DNA of 52,343 nt, from NCBI GenBank assembly GCA_027080135.1, contig JALWUJ010000112.1, positions 1-52,343 of the forward strand. The letters are read 5' to 3'. Positions within the stretch are counted from its first letter, which is position 1, and each line of letters opens with the position of its first letter. The translations under genes were made by a program, and so were the position numbers. This document shows positions 15,303 to 23,789 of this stretch, piece after piece. The notes below the pieces were generated by a model. The model did no database searches and was not told the origin of the DNA. It saw nothing but the letters and a program-made list of their open reading frames with translations. The DNA is from Flavobacteriaceae bacterium. Its GTDB lineage: Bacteria > Bacteroidota > Bacteroidia > Flavobacteriales > Flavobacteriaceae.

Positions 15303-18300
15303 ATGAAAGAAGGATTAGCAGGTAAAATAGCCAAGAGCTTTATAGGCTCTAAGCTTACAGTACTTCTAATGATCGTGTTTATGGTTATTGGAGTCTATAG
15401 TTCGTTTTTAATTCCGAGGGAAGAGGAGCCACAAATCGATGTGCCAATGGCAGATATATTTGTTGGTTATCCAGGAGCAAGCCCTTCCGAAGTGGAGTCG
15501 AGAGTCGTAAAACCTTTAGAGAAATTAATCTCGAATATCAAGGGAGTTGAATATGTGTATTCTACTTCTATGAAGGAACAAGGAATGGTCATAGTACAGT
15601 TTTACGTGGGTGAAGACATTGAGCGTTCGTTCGTGAAATTATACAACGAGATTAATAAGCATATGGATATTATGCCCGAAGGGGTTACATTTCCGTTAGT
15701 AAAAACTCGTGCGATTGATGATGTTCCAATGTTAGGATTAACACTTTGGAGCGATAATTACAACGATTATCAATTAAATTTAATAGCACAAGAGCTGTCT
15801 AATGAAATTGAAAAAGTAAACGATGTTTCTATCACCAAACGAATTGGAGGGCGTAATCGTCAGCTTCGCATTGTTTTAGATAAAGATAAAATGGCGGAAA
15901 GCGGATTGGATTTCCTTTCTATTTCGCAAATGATAAAAGCCAACAATCAACAATTAAGTTCAGGAAGTTTTAATAAAAGTGACACGGAATTTTTAGTAAA
16001 TACCGGAGACTTTTTAAGTTCTGTAGAAGATGTAGAAAACTTGGTAGTAGGTGTTCAACAAGGGCAACCCATTTATCTGAAGCAAATTGCTACCGTTTTA
16101 GACGGTCCCGAATTATCAAAAGATTATGTAGCATTAGGTTTTGGTCAGGCAAGTAAATTAGTTTCAGAATATAGTGGAGAATATCCCGCTGTAACCATTT
16201 CTGTTGCCAAAAGAAAAGGTGCTGATGCTATGAAAATATCTAGCATTATTTTGGATAAAGTGGAACATTTAAAAACCACTTTAATTCCAGATGACGTTCA
16301 CGTAGAAGTAACTAGAAACTACGGAGAAACCGCTTCGCAAAAGGTATCTGAATTACTTTTACACTTATTAGGTTCTATTTTGGCAGTAACCCTTGTAGTG
16401 ATGTTGGCGATGGGCTGGCGTGGTGGATTGGTCGTGTTTTTATCGGTTCCAATCACTTTTGCATTAACCTTATTGAGTTACTATATGCTCGATTATACAC
16501 TTAACAGAATTACGCTATTTGCCTTGGTTTTTGTAACAGGAATTGTCGTCGATGACTCCATTATTATTGCTGAGAATATGCACCGGCATTTTAAGATGAA
16601 ACGATTGCCTTTTAAACAGGCAGCTTTGTACGCAATTAATGAAGTAGGAAATCCAACTATTTTAGCAACTTTTACGGTTATTGCTTCGGTGTTACCAATG
16701 GCTTTTGTATCAGGATTAATGGGTCCTTATATGGCACCAATGCCCATTGGAGCTTCAATTGCCATGATACTTTCATTATTTGTTGCCTTGACTATTACTC
16801 CTTATTTAGGTTATATTTTCCTTCGTGAAAAAGACAAAAAAGGAGCTAAGAAAAAGAAAGTACACAAAGAGTTAGAAGAAACTTTTATCTATAAGATTTA
16901 CAACAAATTTGAAAAACCATTAATTGAAAAACCTGTTGTAAGATGGGCATTTTTAGGAGGAACTTTTTTGGTATTGTTCGGAACTATAGGAATGTTTTTT
17001 ACAAATTCGGTAGCTGTAAAAATGCTTCCTTTTGATAATAAAAATGAATTTCAAGTAGTCATAGATATGCCTGAAGGAACTACTTTAGAACGTACCGCAG
17101 TGGTTGCTAAAGAGATTTCACAATACTTAGCGCAACAACCTGAAGTGGTAAATTACCAAAGTTATGTGGGTGCTTCGGCTCCCATTACTTTTAATGGTTT
17201 GGTACGTCATTACGACCTTCGTGGTGGAAGTTATATGGCAGATATTCAGGTGAATTTAACAGACAAACATGACCGAAAATTACAAAGTCACGAGATAGCG
17301 AGTTCGGTTAGACCAGAAATTCAGAAAATTGCGGAAAAGTATAATGCTAACGTGAAAATTGTGGAAGTTCCACCAGGACCTCCAGTTCTTTCAACTATTG
17401 TGGCTGAAGTTTATGGACCTGATTACAATACTCAGATGGAGGTTGCGAATCAGCTTCAGAATTTATTAAAAAACACCGATGATGTAGTAGATGTAGATTG
17501 GATGGTAGAAGCAGATCAAACCGAATATAAATTCATTATCGATAAAGAGAAGGCTATTTTGTACGGTGTAACACCTCAGCAGATTGCTCATACGATGAAT
17601 ATGGCACTTTCAGAAAGAGCCGTCACCAATTTATACGATGAAAATGCCACTAAACAAGTGGGATTAATATTGGCGTTGGATGAAACTGAAAAGTCTTCCA
17701 TTGCAGATATTTCACAACTGAAAATCCTTTCAAAACAAGGAACATTAATTACTATTGGAGATTTGGTTGAAATAAAAGAAACCACTAGAGAGAAGAATAT
17801 TTTCAGAAAAAATCAAAAACGGGTGGTTTATGTAACGGCAGATATGGCGGGTGAATTGGAAAGCCCTGTGTATGCAATTTTAGGAATGACAGACCGATTA
17901 AAAGAAATTAATCTGCCTGAAGGATATACCATAGATGAGCTTTACCTTTCGCAACCTGCTTATGAAGATGATTACACCGTAAAATGGGATGGAGAATGGC
18001 AAATTACATTAGAAGTGTTTAGAGATTTAGGAATGGCTTTTTTGGTCGCAATTATCTTTATTTATATTTTGATTGTAGGTTGGTTCCAAAGTTTTAAAGC
18101 ACCGATGGTGATGATGGTAGCAATTCCACTTTCCTTAATCGGAATTATTTTAGGGCACTGGATGATGGATGCATTTTTTACAGCAACTTCCTTTATCGGA
18201 ATGATTGCTTTGGCAGGAATAATGGTGAGGAACTCGGTCTTATTAATTGACTTTATCAACCTTCGTTTAGAAGAAGGAATTCCGTTGAAAAAAGCAGTAA

Positions 18301-18500
18301 TTGAAGCAGGTGCGGTACGAACTACCCCTATTTTATTAACAGCAGGAACCGTAGTAATCGGGGCATTTGTAATTTTATTTGACCCAATTTTCCAAGGATT
18401 AGCCATCTCGTTAATGGGAGGAACTATCGTATCGACTGTACTTACTTTATTGGTAGTACCGTTGGTATATTATTTAATTGAAAGAAAGAATTATAAATAA
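15303..18500 (+). CDS. RND-family efflux permease
   Basis: This 1065-residue protein has the 12-helix RND layout with two large periplasmic loops. The N-terminal FVGYPGASPSEVESRVVKPLE is typical. TM4 carries GIVVDDSIIIAENMHRH with the adjacent Asp pair used for proton relay. A repeat of the fold begins near residue 900 (LGMAFLVAIIFIYILIVGW). The VDD motif fits the multidrug (HAE) group rather than the CusA heavy-metal group. Yet it lies beside copper-type genes, and similar permeases occur near DUF2892 and rhodanese genes. The substrate is open. Confidence 0.92.
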   Translation: MKEGLAGKIAKSFIGSKLTVLLMIVFMVIGVYSSFLIPREEEPQIDVPMADIFVGYPGASPSEVESRVVKPLEKLISNIKGVEYVYSTSMKEQGMVIVQFYVGEDIERSFVKLYNEINKHMDIMPEGVTFPLVKTRAIDDVPMLGLTLWSDNYNDYQLNLIAQELSNEIEKVNDVSITKRIGGRNRQLRIVLDKDKMAESGLDFLSISQMIKANNQQLSSGSFNKSDTEFLVNTGDFLSSVEDVENLVVGVQQGQPIYLKQIATVLDGPELSKDYVALGFGQASKLVSEYSGEYPAVTISVAKRKGADAMKISSIILDKVEHLKTTLIPDDVHVEVTRNYGETASQKVSELLLHLLGSILAVTLVVMLAMGWRGGLVVFLSVPITFALTLLSYYMLDYTLNRITLFALVFVTGIVVDDSIIIAENMHRHFKMKRLPFKQAALYAINEVGNPTILATFTVIASVLPMAFVSGLMGPYMAPMPIGASIAMILSLFVALTITPYLGYIFLREKDKKGAKKKKVHKELEETFIYKIYNKFEKPLIEKPVVRWAFLGGTFLVLFGTIGMFFTNSVAVKMLPFDNKNEFQVVIDMPEGTTLERTAVVAKEISQYLAQQPEVVNYQSYVGASAPITFNGLVRHYDLRGGSYMADIQVNLTDKHDRKLQSHEIASSVRPEIQKIAEKYNANVKIVEVPPGPPVLSTIVAEVYGPDYNTQMEVANQLQNLLKNTDDVVDVDWMVEADQTEYKFIIDKEKAILYGVTPQQIAHTMNMALSERAVTNLYDENATKQVGLILALDETEKSSIADISQLKILSKQGTLITIGDLVEIKETTREKNIFRKNQKRVVYVTADMAGELESPVYAILGMTDRLKEINLPEGYTIDELYLSQPAYEDDYTVKWDGEWQITLEVFRDLGMAFLVAIIFIYILIVGWFQSFKAPMVMMVAIPLSLIGIILGHWMMDAFFTATSFIGMIALAGIMVRNSVLLIDFINLRLEEGIPLKKAVIEAGAVRTTPILLTAGTVVIGAFVILFDPIFQGLAISLMGGTIVSTVLTLLVVPLVYYLIERKNYK

Positions 18501-18520
18501 GCTCTGCGGGGCTCTTGCTC

Positions 18521-18566
18521 TCTGCGTATCTCAGTGTAATAATTGTTTCACAGAGATACGCGGAGA
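18521..18566. repeat. Imperfect inverted repeat inside the efflux operon
   Basis: CTCTGCGTATCTCAGTG (18521-18537) is the near inverse of CACAGAGATACGCGGAG (18550-18566). It resembles intergenic palindromes I associate with flavobacteria. It sits between the permease and the PII-like gene, where the hairpin could reduce read-through or protect the upstream mRNA. Confidence 0.7.
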
Positions 18567-18608
18567 AAACACAGAGTTGCACAGAGAAAAATAAATAAAT
18601 ATTTACAC

Positions 18609-18914
18609 ATGAAACTAGTAATTATTACAGCCGTAGAAGAATTTCACAGCGATGTTCTTCAATTATTAAAAGAATCTGGAATCAATAATTTTAGTGAATC
18701 TGGAATAGATGGATATAAAAATATACCTGCTGTTTTAACGGGTTCCAATTGGTTTGCTGCAAATAAAGGAGCGACTAATTCCATTATGATTTTTTCGTTT
18801 AATACAGAGGAAAAAATCGAAAAACTATTCAGCTTGATAAAAAAATATAACAACGATTTAGAAACCAATAATCCCGTAAGAGCGATTATGTTGCCTATTG
18901 AAAAACACATATAA
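18609..18914 (+). CDS. PII/DUF3240-like small protein of the efflux operon
   Basis: The ATG at 18609 gives MKLVIITAVEEFHSDVLQLL. An earlier start would run through the upstream repeat. At 101 residues, the alternation of strands and helices (KLVIIT, FHSDVLQLLKESG, NSIMIFSF, EEKIEKLFSLIKKY, VRAIMLPIE) fits a ferredoxin-like PII or CutA-type trimer. DUF3240 members of that fold accompany RND pumps. A regulatory binding role at the permease is plausible. The assignment is by fold pattern only, not by a diagnostic motif. Confidence 0.6.
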   Translation: MKLVIITAVEEFHSDVLQLLKESGINNFSESGIDGYKNIPAVLTGSNWFAANKGATNSIMIFSFNTEEKIEKLFSLIKKYNNDLETNNPVRAIMLPIEKHI

Positions 18915-19003
18915 ATAAAAAATACTAAAGACCGCTGTCGCTTAAAGACATAAGATAAAAGACTTGTGTTGATGCAACAGTTGACAATTAAAAAAACAGT
19001 ATT

Positions 19004-19210
19004 ATGATAAATAGATTTATTAAAGCAATCGCAGGAACTTTTATAATAATCAGTGCATTATTAGCTATGTATGTAAACATCAATTGGCTTTGGTTCACCA
19101 TTTTTGTTGGTACTAATTTGGTGCAATCTTCATTTACCAAATGGTGTTTGATGGAAGATATTTTAAAGAAATTAGGAGTAAAAGATTCTGAGGGAGATAA
19201 TTGTTGTTAG
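19004..19210 (+). CDS. DUF2892 (YgaP-like) membrane protein with extra cysteines
   Basis: This 68-residue protein has the DUF2892 shape: INRFIKAIAGTFIIISALLA, a second helix WLWFTIFVGTNLVQSSF, then TKWCLMEDILKKLGVKD, where Cys replaces the usual CP motif region. It ends in a paired Cys (GDNCC). It is a paralogue of the protein at 7283-7483 but in the efflux operon. A soft-metal or sulfane-sulfur binding function through the three Cys is inference. A strong palindromic terminator follows 2 nt later. Confidence 0.82.
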   Translation: MINRFIKAIAGTFIIISALLAMYVNINWLWFTIFVGTNLVQSSFTKWCLMEDILKKLGVKDSEGDNCC

Positions 19211-19212
19211 GC

Positions 19213-19260
19213 AATCAACTTTGCCAAAGTTTAAAACTTTGGCAAAGTTGATTATTTTTT
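19213..19260. terminator. Long palindromic bidirectional terminator / repeat
   Basis: A 41-nt almost perfect palindrome (19213-19253) has arms beginning AATCAACTTTGCCAAAG and is followed by a T run. It overlaps the end of the minus-strand DUF2007 gene (stop at 19252). Convergent genes make a two-way terminator likely. A decayed copy is at 32488-32519. Confidence 0.85.
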
Positions 19261-19668
19261 TAGTTTAAATTCATTTCCACAAGATTTACATTTATAAACG
19301 GTTTTATAATAAATAGGGAAAACCATAAATAAAAATGAGATTATAATGGAAATAATCCCTTTTGTTCCTTTCATAGATTTAAATCCTGTATATAAGTCTT
19401 TCGATTCACATTTAGGGCATTTAATAACTTGACCTTGTTCATCAGTAGGTTTTGAAGTATTGATTAATTCTAAAATTTCATTTGCTTTATCATAATCAGA
19501 TTCATTTATTTTTAACTTAATACCTCCAACGGTAATATTATATAATGGATAAAGAGACACCATATTTTCGTCAAAAATATAACAAGTAATTCCTTCACTT
19601 TCTAGTTTTGATTTTAGTAAGTGAGTATCGATTGAATTATCAAAAGTCATTATTGTTATTAATCCCAT
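19252..19668 (-). CDS. DUF2007-type protein with zinc ribbon and membrane segment
   Basis: The N-terminal about 70 residues (TFDNSIDTHLLKSKLESEGITCYIFDENM, then VGGIKLKINESDYDKANEIL) match the DUF2007 signal-transducing family. The C-terminal part contains two CxxC pairs (IKCPKCESKD and YKCKSCGNEF) flanking one transmembrane helix (IISIIISFLFMVFPIYY). These likely form a zinc ribbon split by the membrane loop. Its start overlaps the upstream small gene by 10 nt. The function of DUF2007 is unknown. Confidence 0.78.
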   Translation of the reverse strand: MGLITIMTFDNSIDTHLLKSKLESEGITCYIFDENMVSLYPLYNITVGGIKLKINESDYDKANEILELINTSKPTDEQGQVIKCPKCESKDLYTGFKSMKGTKGIISIIISFLFMVFPIYYKTVYKCKSCGNEFKLKK

Positions 19669-19814
19669 ATTGTTTTATGTAAAAAGGCTTTCCCTTTATT
19701 CACTTTACAAATTTGATCACCGATGTAAGTGGAATTCCCTTTATAAACATTGGTTTGTGAAATACTATTGGTAATTAAAAATAGTGTTTGAAGAATAGAA
19801 AACAGATATTTCAT
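19659..19814 (-). CDS. Short secreted protein, possibly truncated
   Basis: The start at MKYLFSILQTLFLITNSISQ gives a signal peptide; the longer frame adds ten residues before it. The 51-residue product has only about 30 mature residues (TNVYKGNSTYIGDQICKV...). This looks like one blade of a repeat seen in longer secreted proteins, so it may have lost its C-terminus. The stop lies inside the next gene's start. It could be a real short protein or a fragment. Confidence 0.45.
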   Translation of the reverse strand: MKYLFSILQTLFLITNSISQTNVYKGNSTYIGDQICKVNKGKAFLHKTIWD

Positions 19815-19854
19815 TTTAATATTTAAATTTGGAGTTTGAACCATTGTAAATCAT

Positions 19855-20340
19855 TTATCGTATTCTTTTTAAAACTAGTACTATTTTATCATCATAATCT
19901 ACAAGTGTTTTTACAACAAATGTATCTTCAATTTGGTTTTTATAAATAACGTCTAGAATGATATCTTGTTTTGAATTAGTTACATCAATATAATAAAACT
20001 TATTGTTTGCACTTATTTGTGTTGGTTCTTTACACATTTCAGCAAAAGTTAACACAAATTCATTCTTCTTATAAAAACTCCAATTTATGGAAGAGCAGAT
20101 ATTGGATTTATTTTTATGTTTTTTAAAATTCACAAGTTTTATCTCGTCTGCTTTAAAATATAAACTATCCTTATTTTCCGAAACCCAAGGGTTTGAATAG
20201 CTACTTATTCGGTTTTTCTCATTTTGTTTTATAGATTCTCTAAAAACTTTATAAATCTTCTTTTTGGTAAAATATTCTTTTTGACTTAAAACTTTTGTTC
20301 CAAAAATTAAAATAAAAAATATTAATAAATAATATTTTAT
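19855..20340 (-). CDS. Hypothetical secreted protein with no ATG start (ATA at the expected position)
   Basis: Reading back from the stop, the frame stays open through a full signal peptide, IKYYLLIFFILIFGTKVLSQ, up to just after the EnvC stop. The codon where Met is expected (20338-20340) is ATA. An internal GTG at 20133 would discard the signal peptide and start in mid-domain. So this is either a 161-residue protein using a rare start, or a gene silenced by ATG-to-ATA. The body (residues 22-161) shows no recognised domain and three Cys. It follows EnvC by 2 nt. Confidence 0.5.
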   Translation of the reverse strand: MKYYLLIFFILIFGTKVLSQKEYFTKKKIYKVFRESIKQNEKNRISSYSNPWVSENKDSLYFKADEIKLVNFKKHKNKSNICSSINWSFYKKNEFVLTFAEMCKEPTQISANNKFYYIDVTNSKQDIILDVIYKNQIEDTFVVKTLVDYDDKIVLVLKRIR

Positions 20341-20342
20341 TC

Positions 20343-21575
20343 TTACAACTTATAAATCCAACTAGCTGGGTTCATCTTTTTCTTATTCTGATACACCAAA
20401 AACTTTAGGATTGTTTTACCACTAGACTTGGTATATACTGTACCTAATTCTTGTTTGGTAGTTACTTTGTCTCCTTTTTTTACCATTACATTTTTAATGT
20501 TTTGATAAATAGTAATGTAATTTCCATGAAGGATGTAAATAGCATTATTAGCTCCTTTTATTTTTTGAATTTCCAAAACTTCTCCATTAAATACAGCTCT
20601 TGCTTTAGCTCCATTTTGTGTAGCGATTTCTACTCCACTACTGTAGGTAGTAACATTGGGTAATTGTGGATGTTGGGTTTTTCCAAACCGTTTTACCACC
20701 ACACCACTTTTTACTGGCCAAGGTAATTTTCCTTTGTTTTTGGTGAAATCATCTGCCAATAATTTAGCTTCTGGAGAAAGTGCAAAGGTGGCTGAAGAAC
20801 TTACTTTTTTTCCTGTTTTTTTAGCATTTGCTTTGTTTGAAGCAGCGATTGCATCTCGTATTAATTTGTCTATTTCTCTATCAATTTTAGCAGCTTCCTT
20901 TTCTTTTTTATTTATCTGAGATGCATATTTTCCTTCGTCTTTTTTTAAAGTGGCGACTAAATCCTTTTGGGTTTGTAGTTCTTTTGAAAGCTTTGTTTTG
21001 GCAACTTTATTTTCTTCAATTAAGGCTTGTTTTTTCTTTTTATCGTCTATCAATCCTTGATTTAATCCTTGTAAAGCAACTGTTTTTTCCTTAATACTTT
21101 CGCCTTGTAATTTTCTGTGTTTGGCATATTGTTTCATATACTGCAAGCGTTTGTAGGCTTGCGTAAAGTCTTCAGAAGACATTAAAAACATGATTTTGTT
21201 TTGGGTAGATTTGCTTTTGTACGATTTTACAATCATCGAAGCATAATCTTCTTTCAGCTCTTTTAATTCGGCTCGCAATTGTTCCATTTTTGCGAGATTA
21301 TTGTTGATTTCTCGCGATAAATAATTGGCTTGTTGGTTGGTAACTCGTATTAAATTTTGTCGAGCAGTAATTTTACTATTCAAATTTTCTACCTGAGTTA
21401 AAACCGATTTCTCTTCCTTTTTAGTTGTAAATAAAAGACTGTTAATCTGTTGTATTTCTTTCAGAATTGCTTGCCTTTTTTCTTCTAATTTTTGCTGTTT
21501 TGTGGTTTGTGCCGCAGCAGAATTCAATAAAAAAATTGAAAATACTAAAAGTAGATATGTTCTAAATTGCTTCAT
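20343..21575 (-). CDS. EnvC-like murein hydrolase activator (degenerate M23/LytM)
   Basis: The 410-residue protein has a signal peptide (MKQFRTYLLLVFSIFLLNSAAAQT), a long coiled coil (about 25-250) and a C-terminal LytM domain. The zinc ligands are missing: the usual HxGxD reads SSGVEIA and the late HxH reads IYQNI. This is the EnvC pattern, in which the domain activates an amidase rather than cutting peptidoglycan. It acts in the periplasm during cell separation. It begins directly after the DUF4292 gene stop, with which it forms an operon. Confidence 0.88.
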   Translation of the reverse strand: MKQFRTYLLLVFSIFLLNSAAAQTTKQQKLEEKRQAILKEIQQINSLLFTTKKEEKSVLTQVENLNSKITARQNLIRVTNQQANYLSREINNNLAKMEQLRAELKELKEDYASMIVKSYKSKSTQNKIMFLMSSEDFTQAYKRLQYMKQYAKHRKLQGESIKEKTVALQGLNQGLIDDKKKKQALIEENKVAKTKLSKELQTQKDLVATLKKDEGKYASQINKKEKEAAKIDREIDKLIRDAIAASNKANAKKTGKKVSSSATFALSPEAKLLADDFTKNKGKLPWPVKSGVVVKRFGKTQHPQLPNVTTYSSGVEIATQNGAKARAVFNGEVLEIQKIKGANNAIYILHGNYITIYQNIKNVMVKKGDKVTTKQELGTVYTKSSGKTILKFLVYQNKKKMNPASWIYKL

Positions 21576-22355
21576 TTATTTCAACTGAATTTCTTCGTAA
21601 CCACTAGGAATGTTAAACGGAAAACGAATGGAAACATTATAATCTATCTTTTTATAATTGACCACAATTTTGGTTCTTTCTTCTTTTTGAAGGGCATTTA
21701 TTTTTATTTCGGAAGGATAAAAACCTCCCTTTAAACTTTTATAAGATCCGTAACTAATGGTGAAATTTCGCCTGTTAGAAGGTTGTGATAGTGTTTCGGA
21801 AGCAATTTTAAAATTATCGGGGTACAACAGCAAAGAATGAATAAAATTTTGTGGCTGTGGTTTAGGCTGAAGCTCATAATTATTGCCAACAACTTTAACT
21901 TTGTACTTGTTATCCAAATTAAAAATACTTTGTCCCAACAAAATTGCTTGTGCTTTTTCAAAATCTATTTCAGTACCTAACCAATTGCTTAAAAGTGAAA
22001 AATCGCCATCGAAATATGTATTCGAAATGGTTTCGTAAAAACGAACCGATTTGGGAGTGATGTATAATTTTGCCAAAGTAATTCCCAAAAGGGACGCTTT
22101 AATCCAAATTTTTTGATCTTTCTCCATTCTCATACTTACCGTAAGGCTTTGCATATCGTCTCCGTTTTCATACAAAACGTGCATTCTTGCAGCGATGGTA
22201 TTAAAGTTTGGAAGTGCAGCTTCATGGGTTTTTATAATCTCTTTTGAAGACAAAGAACGATTTGCTTTATCGGAACCAATTACTGCTTTTCCTCCTTTAC
22301 AGGAAGTAGCCAAAAGGGAAATTAAAAAAAATAATATAAAATAAATCCGCTGCAT
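21576..22355 (-). CDS. DUF4292 outer-membrane lipoprotein
   Basis: The N-terminus YFILFFLISLLATSCKGGKA is a lipoprotein signal. The 259-residue body (FNTIAARMHVLYENGDDMQSLTVSMRMEKDQKIWIKASLLGI...) matches DUF4292, with a LolA/LolB-like fold expected. Such folds bind lipids, and a role in lipoprotein or envelope lipid trafficking is suspected. The gene overlaps the TPR gene by 1 nt and abuts envC, a common flavobacterial arrangement. No catalytic residues are evident. Confidence 0.85.
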   Translation of the reverse strand: MQRIYFILFFLISLLATSCKGGKAVIGSDKANRSLSSKEIIKTHEAALPNFNTIAARMHVLYENGDDMQSLTVSMRMEKDQKIWIKASLLGITLAKLYITPKSVRFYETISNTYFDGDFSLLSNWLGTEIDFEKAQAILLGQSIFNLDNKYKVKVVGNNYELQPKPQPQNFIHSLLLYPDNFKIASETLSQPSNRRNFTISYGSYKSLKGGFYPSEIKINALQKEERTKIVVNYKKIDYNVSIRFPFNIPSGYEEIQLK

Positions 22356-23740
22356 TAATTGTCTGTTTTTTGGTTGCTAATACTTAATTCTGAAGCCTTT
22401 TTTGAATAGTAATTTGCTTTTTGTTTGTTTCCTTTAAGCTCATAAGCCAATGAAAACTGAAGGTAATAATCGTATTCCATTTGCGGATTGTCAAACAAAT
22501 AATCCAAACCTGTTTCTAGACTTTCAATAGCTAAATCTGCTTCTTTTAAATGGTTGTTTGCTACTGCATTTGTTAAGTATAATAGGGGTTGTGACGGAAA
22601 TATTTCTAATCCTTGATTACTTAATTTCACTGCATCTTCGTATTTTTCTACTTCAATCTGAAGCAAAATGGTATTCTTCAACAAACCGTAATTATCCGAA
22701 TCTATTTCAATTCCTTTTAAATAATAATCCAAAGCCTTTTCTTTATTTCCTTCCGAAAGATAATAATCTCCCAAAAGCATAAAAGTCTGCCCGTTATTAT
22801 TATTTAAAAGAGGCTTACTTACCTTCTCTATTTCAGATTTATACGAAGGATTTTTTTTGGTATAAGCCAAAAAATCATCCAATACCTGAATCTTACTTTT
22901 CTTTTCAATTTCTTGAGCCGAAAAAACTATTTTCATAGAGTTCATAGCTTCTTTTAAATTGCCTTCCTCCAAATAATATTTGTACAAGGCTAAATGTGCC
23001 AATTTGGAATTTGGTTTTTGTTTGACCAATTCTTTAGCGGTTTCAAAAGCTTTTTTGTTGTTGCCTTCATCGCTATATAAAAAAATGAGATTGAGATATT
23101 CCTGTTCACTTTTTGGGTTTTTATTTATCTTTTTTTCTAATTTATCAATGGCTTTTGAAGTGTTTCCCGTTATGCGATAAATTTGGGTTTTTAAGGCATT
23201 TCGGTAATTACTTTCTCCCCACTCTTCGTCCAACTCCTCTAAAAGTTCTAAGGCTTTATCGTATTGTTTCGTGCGATGATAAAGGTTGGCAAGATCTTCT
23301 TTATAATCTGAATCGTGAACGATTAATTTTTTTACCAAGGGAATGGCAGCTTCGTAATTTTTAGAATCGTAATACATATCGTATAACTTTTCCATTACTT
23401 CAACTCTTTCTGGATCCCATTCTAACACTTTTTTATAGTGTGTTTCTGCTTCGTTATAGCGTTTTAAACTGGCGAGGTTTTTACCTTTTTCAAAATTAAT
23501 AACCGCTAAATTTTCTTGATTTCCATTTGCTGCTGCTTCCGCTTTATGAAGAGCTTCGAGAGCGAGTTCGTAATTTTCAATTCCTTTTTGTTTTAAGGCT
23601 TCGAAGAAATATTCTTGAAATTCGTCGGTAACATTTCCGAGGTCGTCGGTGGGTCGTCCTTGAATTTCTTGGGCGTTTATTTCTTTCGGAAGGATTAGTA
23701 TTCCGAAGAGGAAAAGAAATATTTTTATTTTAACGTTCAT
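22355..23740 (-). CDS. Periplasmic tetratricopeptide repeat protein
   Basis: The start at MNVKIKIFLFLFGILILPKEINAQ gives a good signal peptide; the longer frame adds six residues. The 461-residue mature protein consists of about ten TPR-like helical pairs (for example ENYELALEALHKAEAAA, YNEAETHYKKVLEWDPERVE, KEKALDYYLKGIEIDSDNYG). TPR arrays mediate protein assembly. Position upstream of DUF4292 and EnvC suggests outer membrane or cell wall work, as inference. It resembles the TPR protein encoded in the same order in other flavobacteria. Confidence 0.85.
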   Translation of the reverse strand: MNVKIKIFLFLFGILILPKEINAQEIQGRPTDDLGNVTDEFQEYFFEALKQKGIENYELALEALHKAEAAANGNQENLAVINFEKGKNLASLKRYNEAETHYKKVLEWDPERVEVMEKLYDMYYDSKNYEAAIPLVKKLIVHDSDYKEDLANLYHRTKQYDKALELLEELDEEWGESNYRNALKTQIYRITGNTSKAIDKLEKKINKNPKSEQEYLNLIFLYSDEGNNKKAFETAKELVKQKPNSKLAHLALYKYYLEEGNLKEAMNSMKIVFSAQEIEKKSKIQVLDDFLAYTKKNPSYKSEIEKVSKPLLNNNNGQTFMLLGDYYLSEGNKEKALDYYLKGIEIDSDNYGLLKNTILLQIEVEKYEDAVKLSNQGLEIFPSQPLLYLTNAVANNHLKEADLAIESLETGLDYLFDNPQMEYDYYLQFSLAYELKGNKQKANYYSKKASELSISNQKTDN

Positions 23741-23789
23741 AAGTTTTATTTCAAACACATCCCTAATTATTCGCCTTCAAATATTGAAT

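Noticed and set aside
15303-18500. CusA-type heavy-metal RND permease
   Set aside because: TM4 carries VDDSIIIAEN as in multidrug-type pumps; I see no CusA-like methionine signature, so the metal substrate is left open despite the copper-like neighbours.
18940-18985. AAGACCGCTGTCGCTTAAAGAC as a repeat unit with partial echoes near 32447 and 42096
   Set aside because: The similarity among the three places is too low to define a repeat from this window alone.
20343-21575. Active M23 zinc peptidase
   Set aside because: The HxGxD and HxH ligands are replaced (SSGVEIA and IYQNI), so an EnvC-like activator is more likely.
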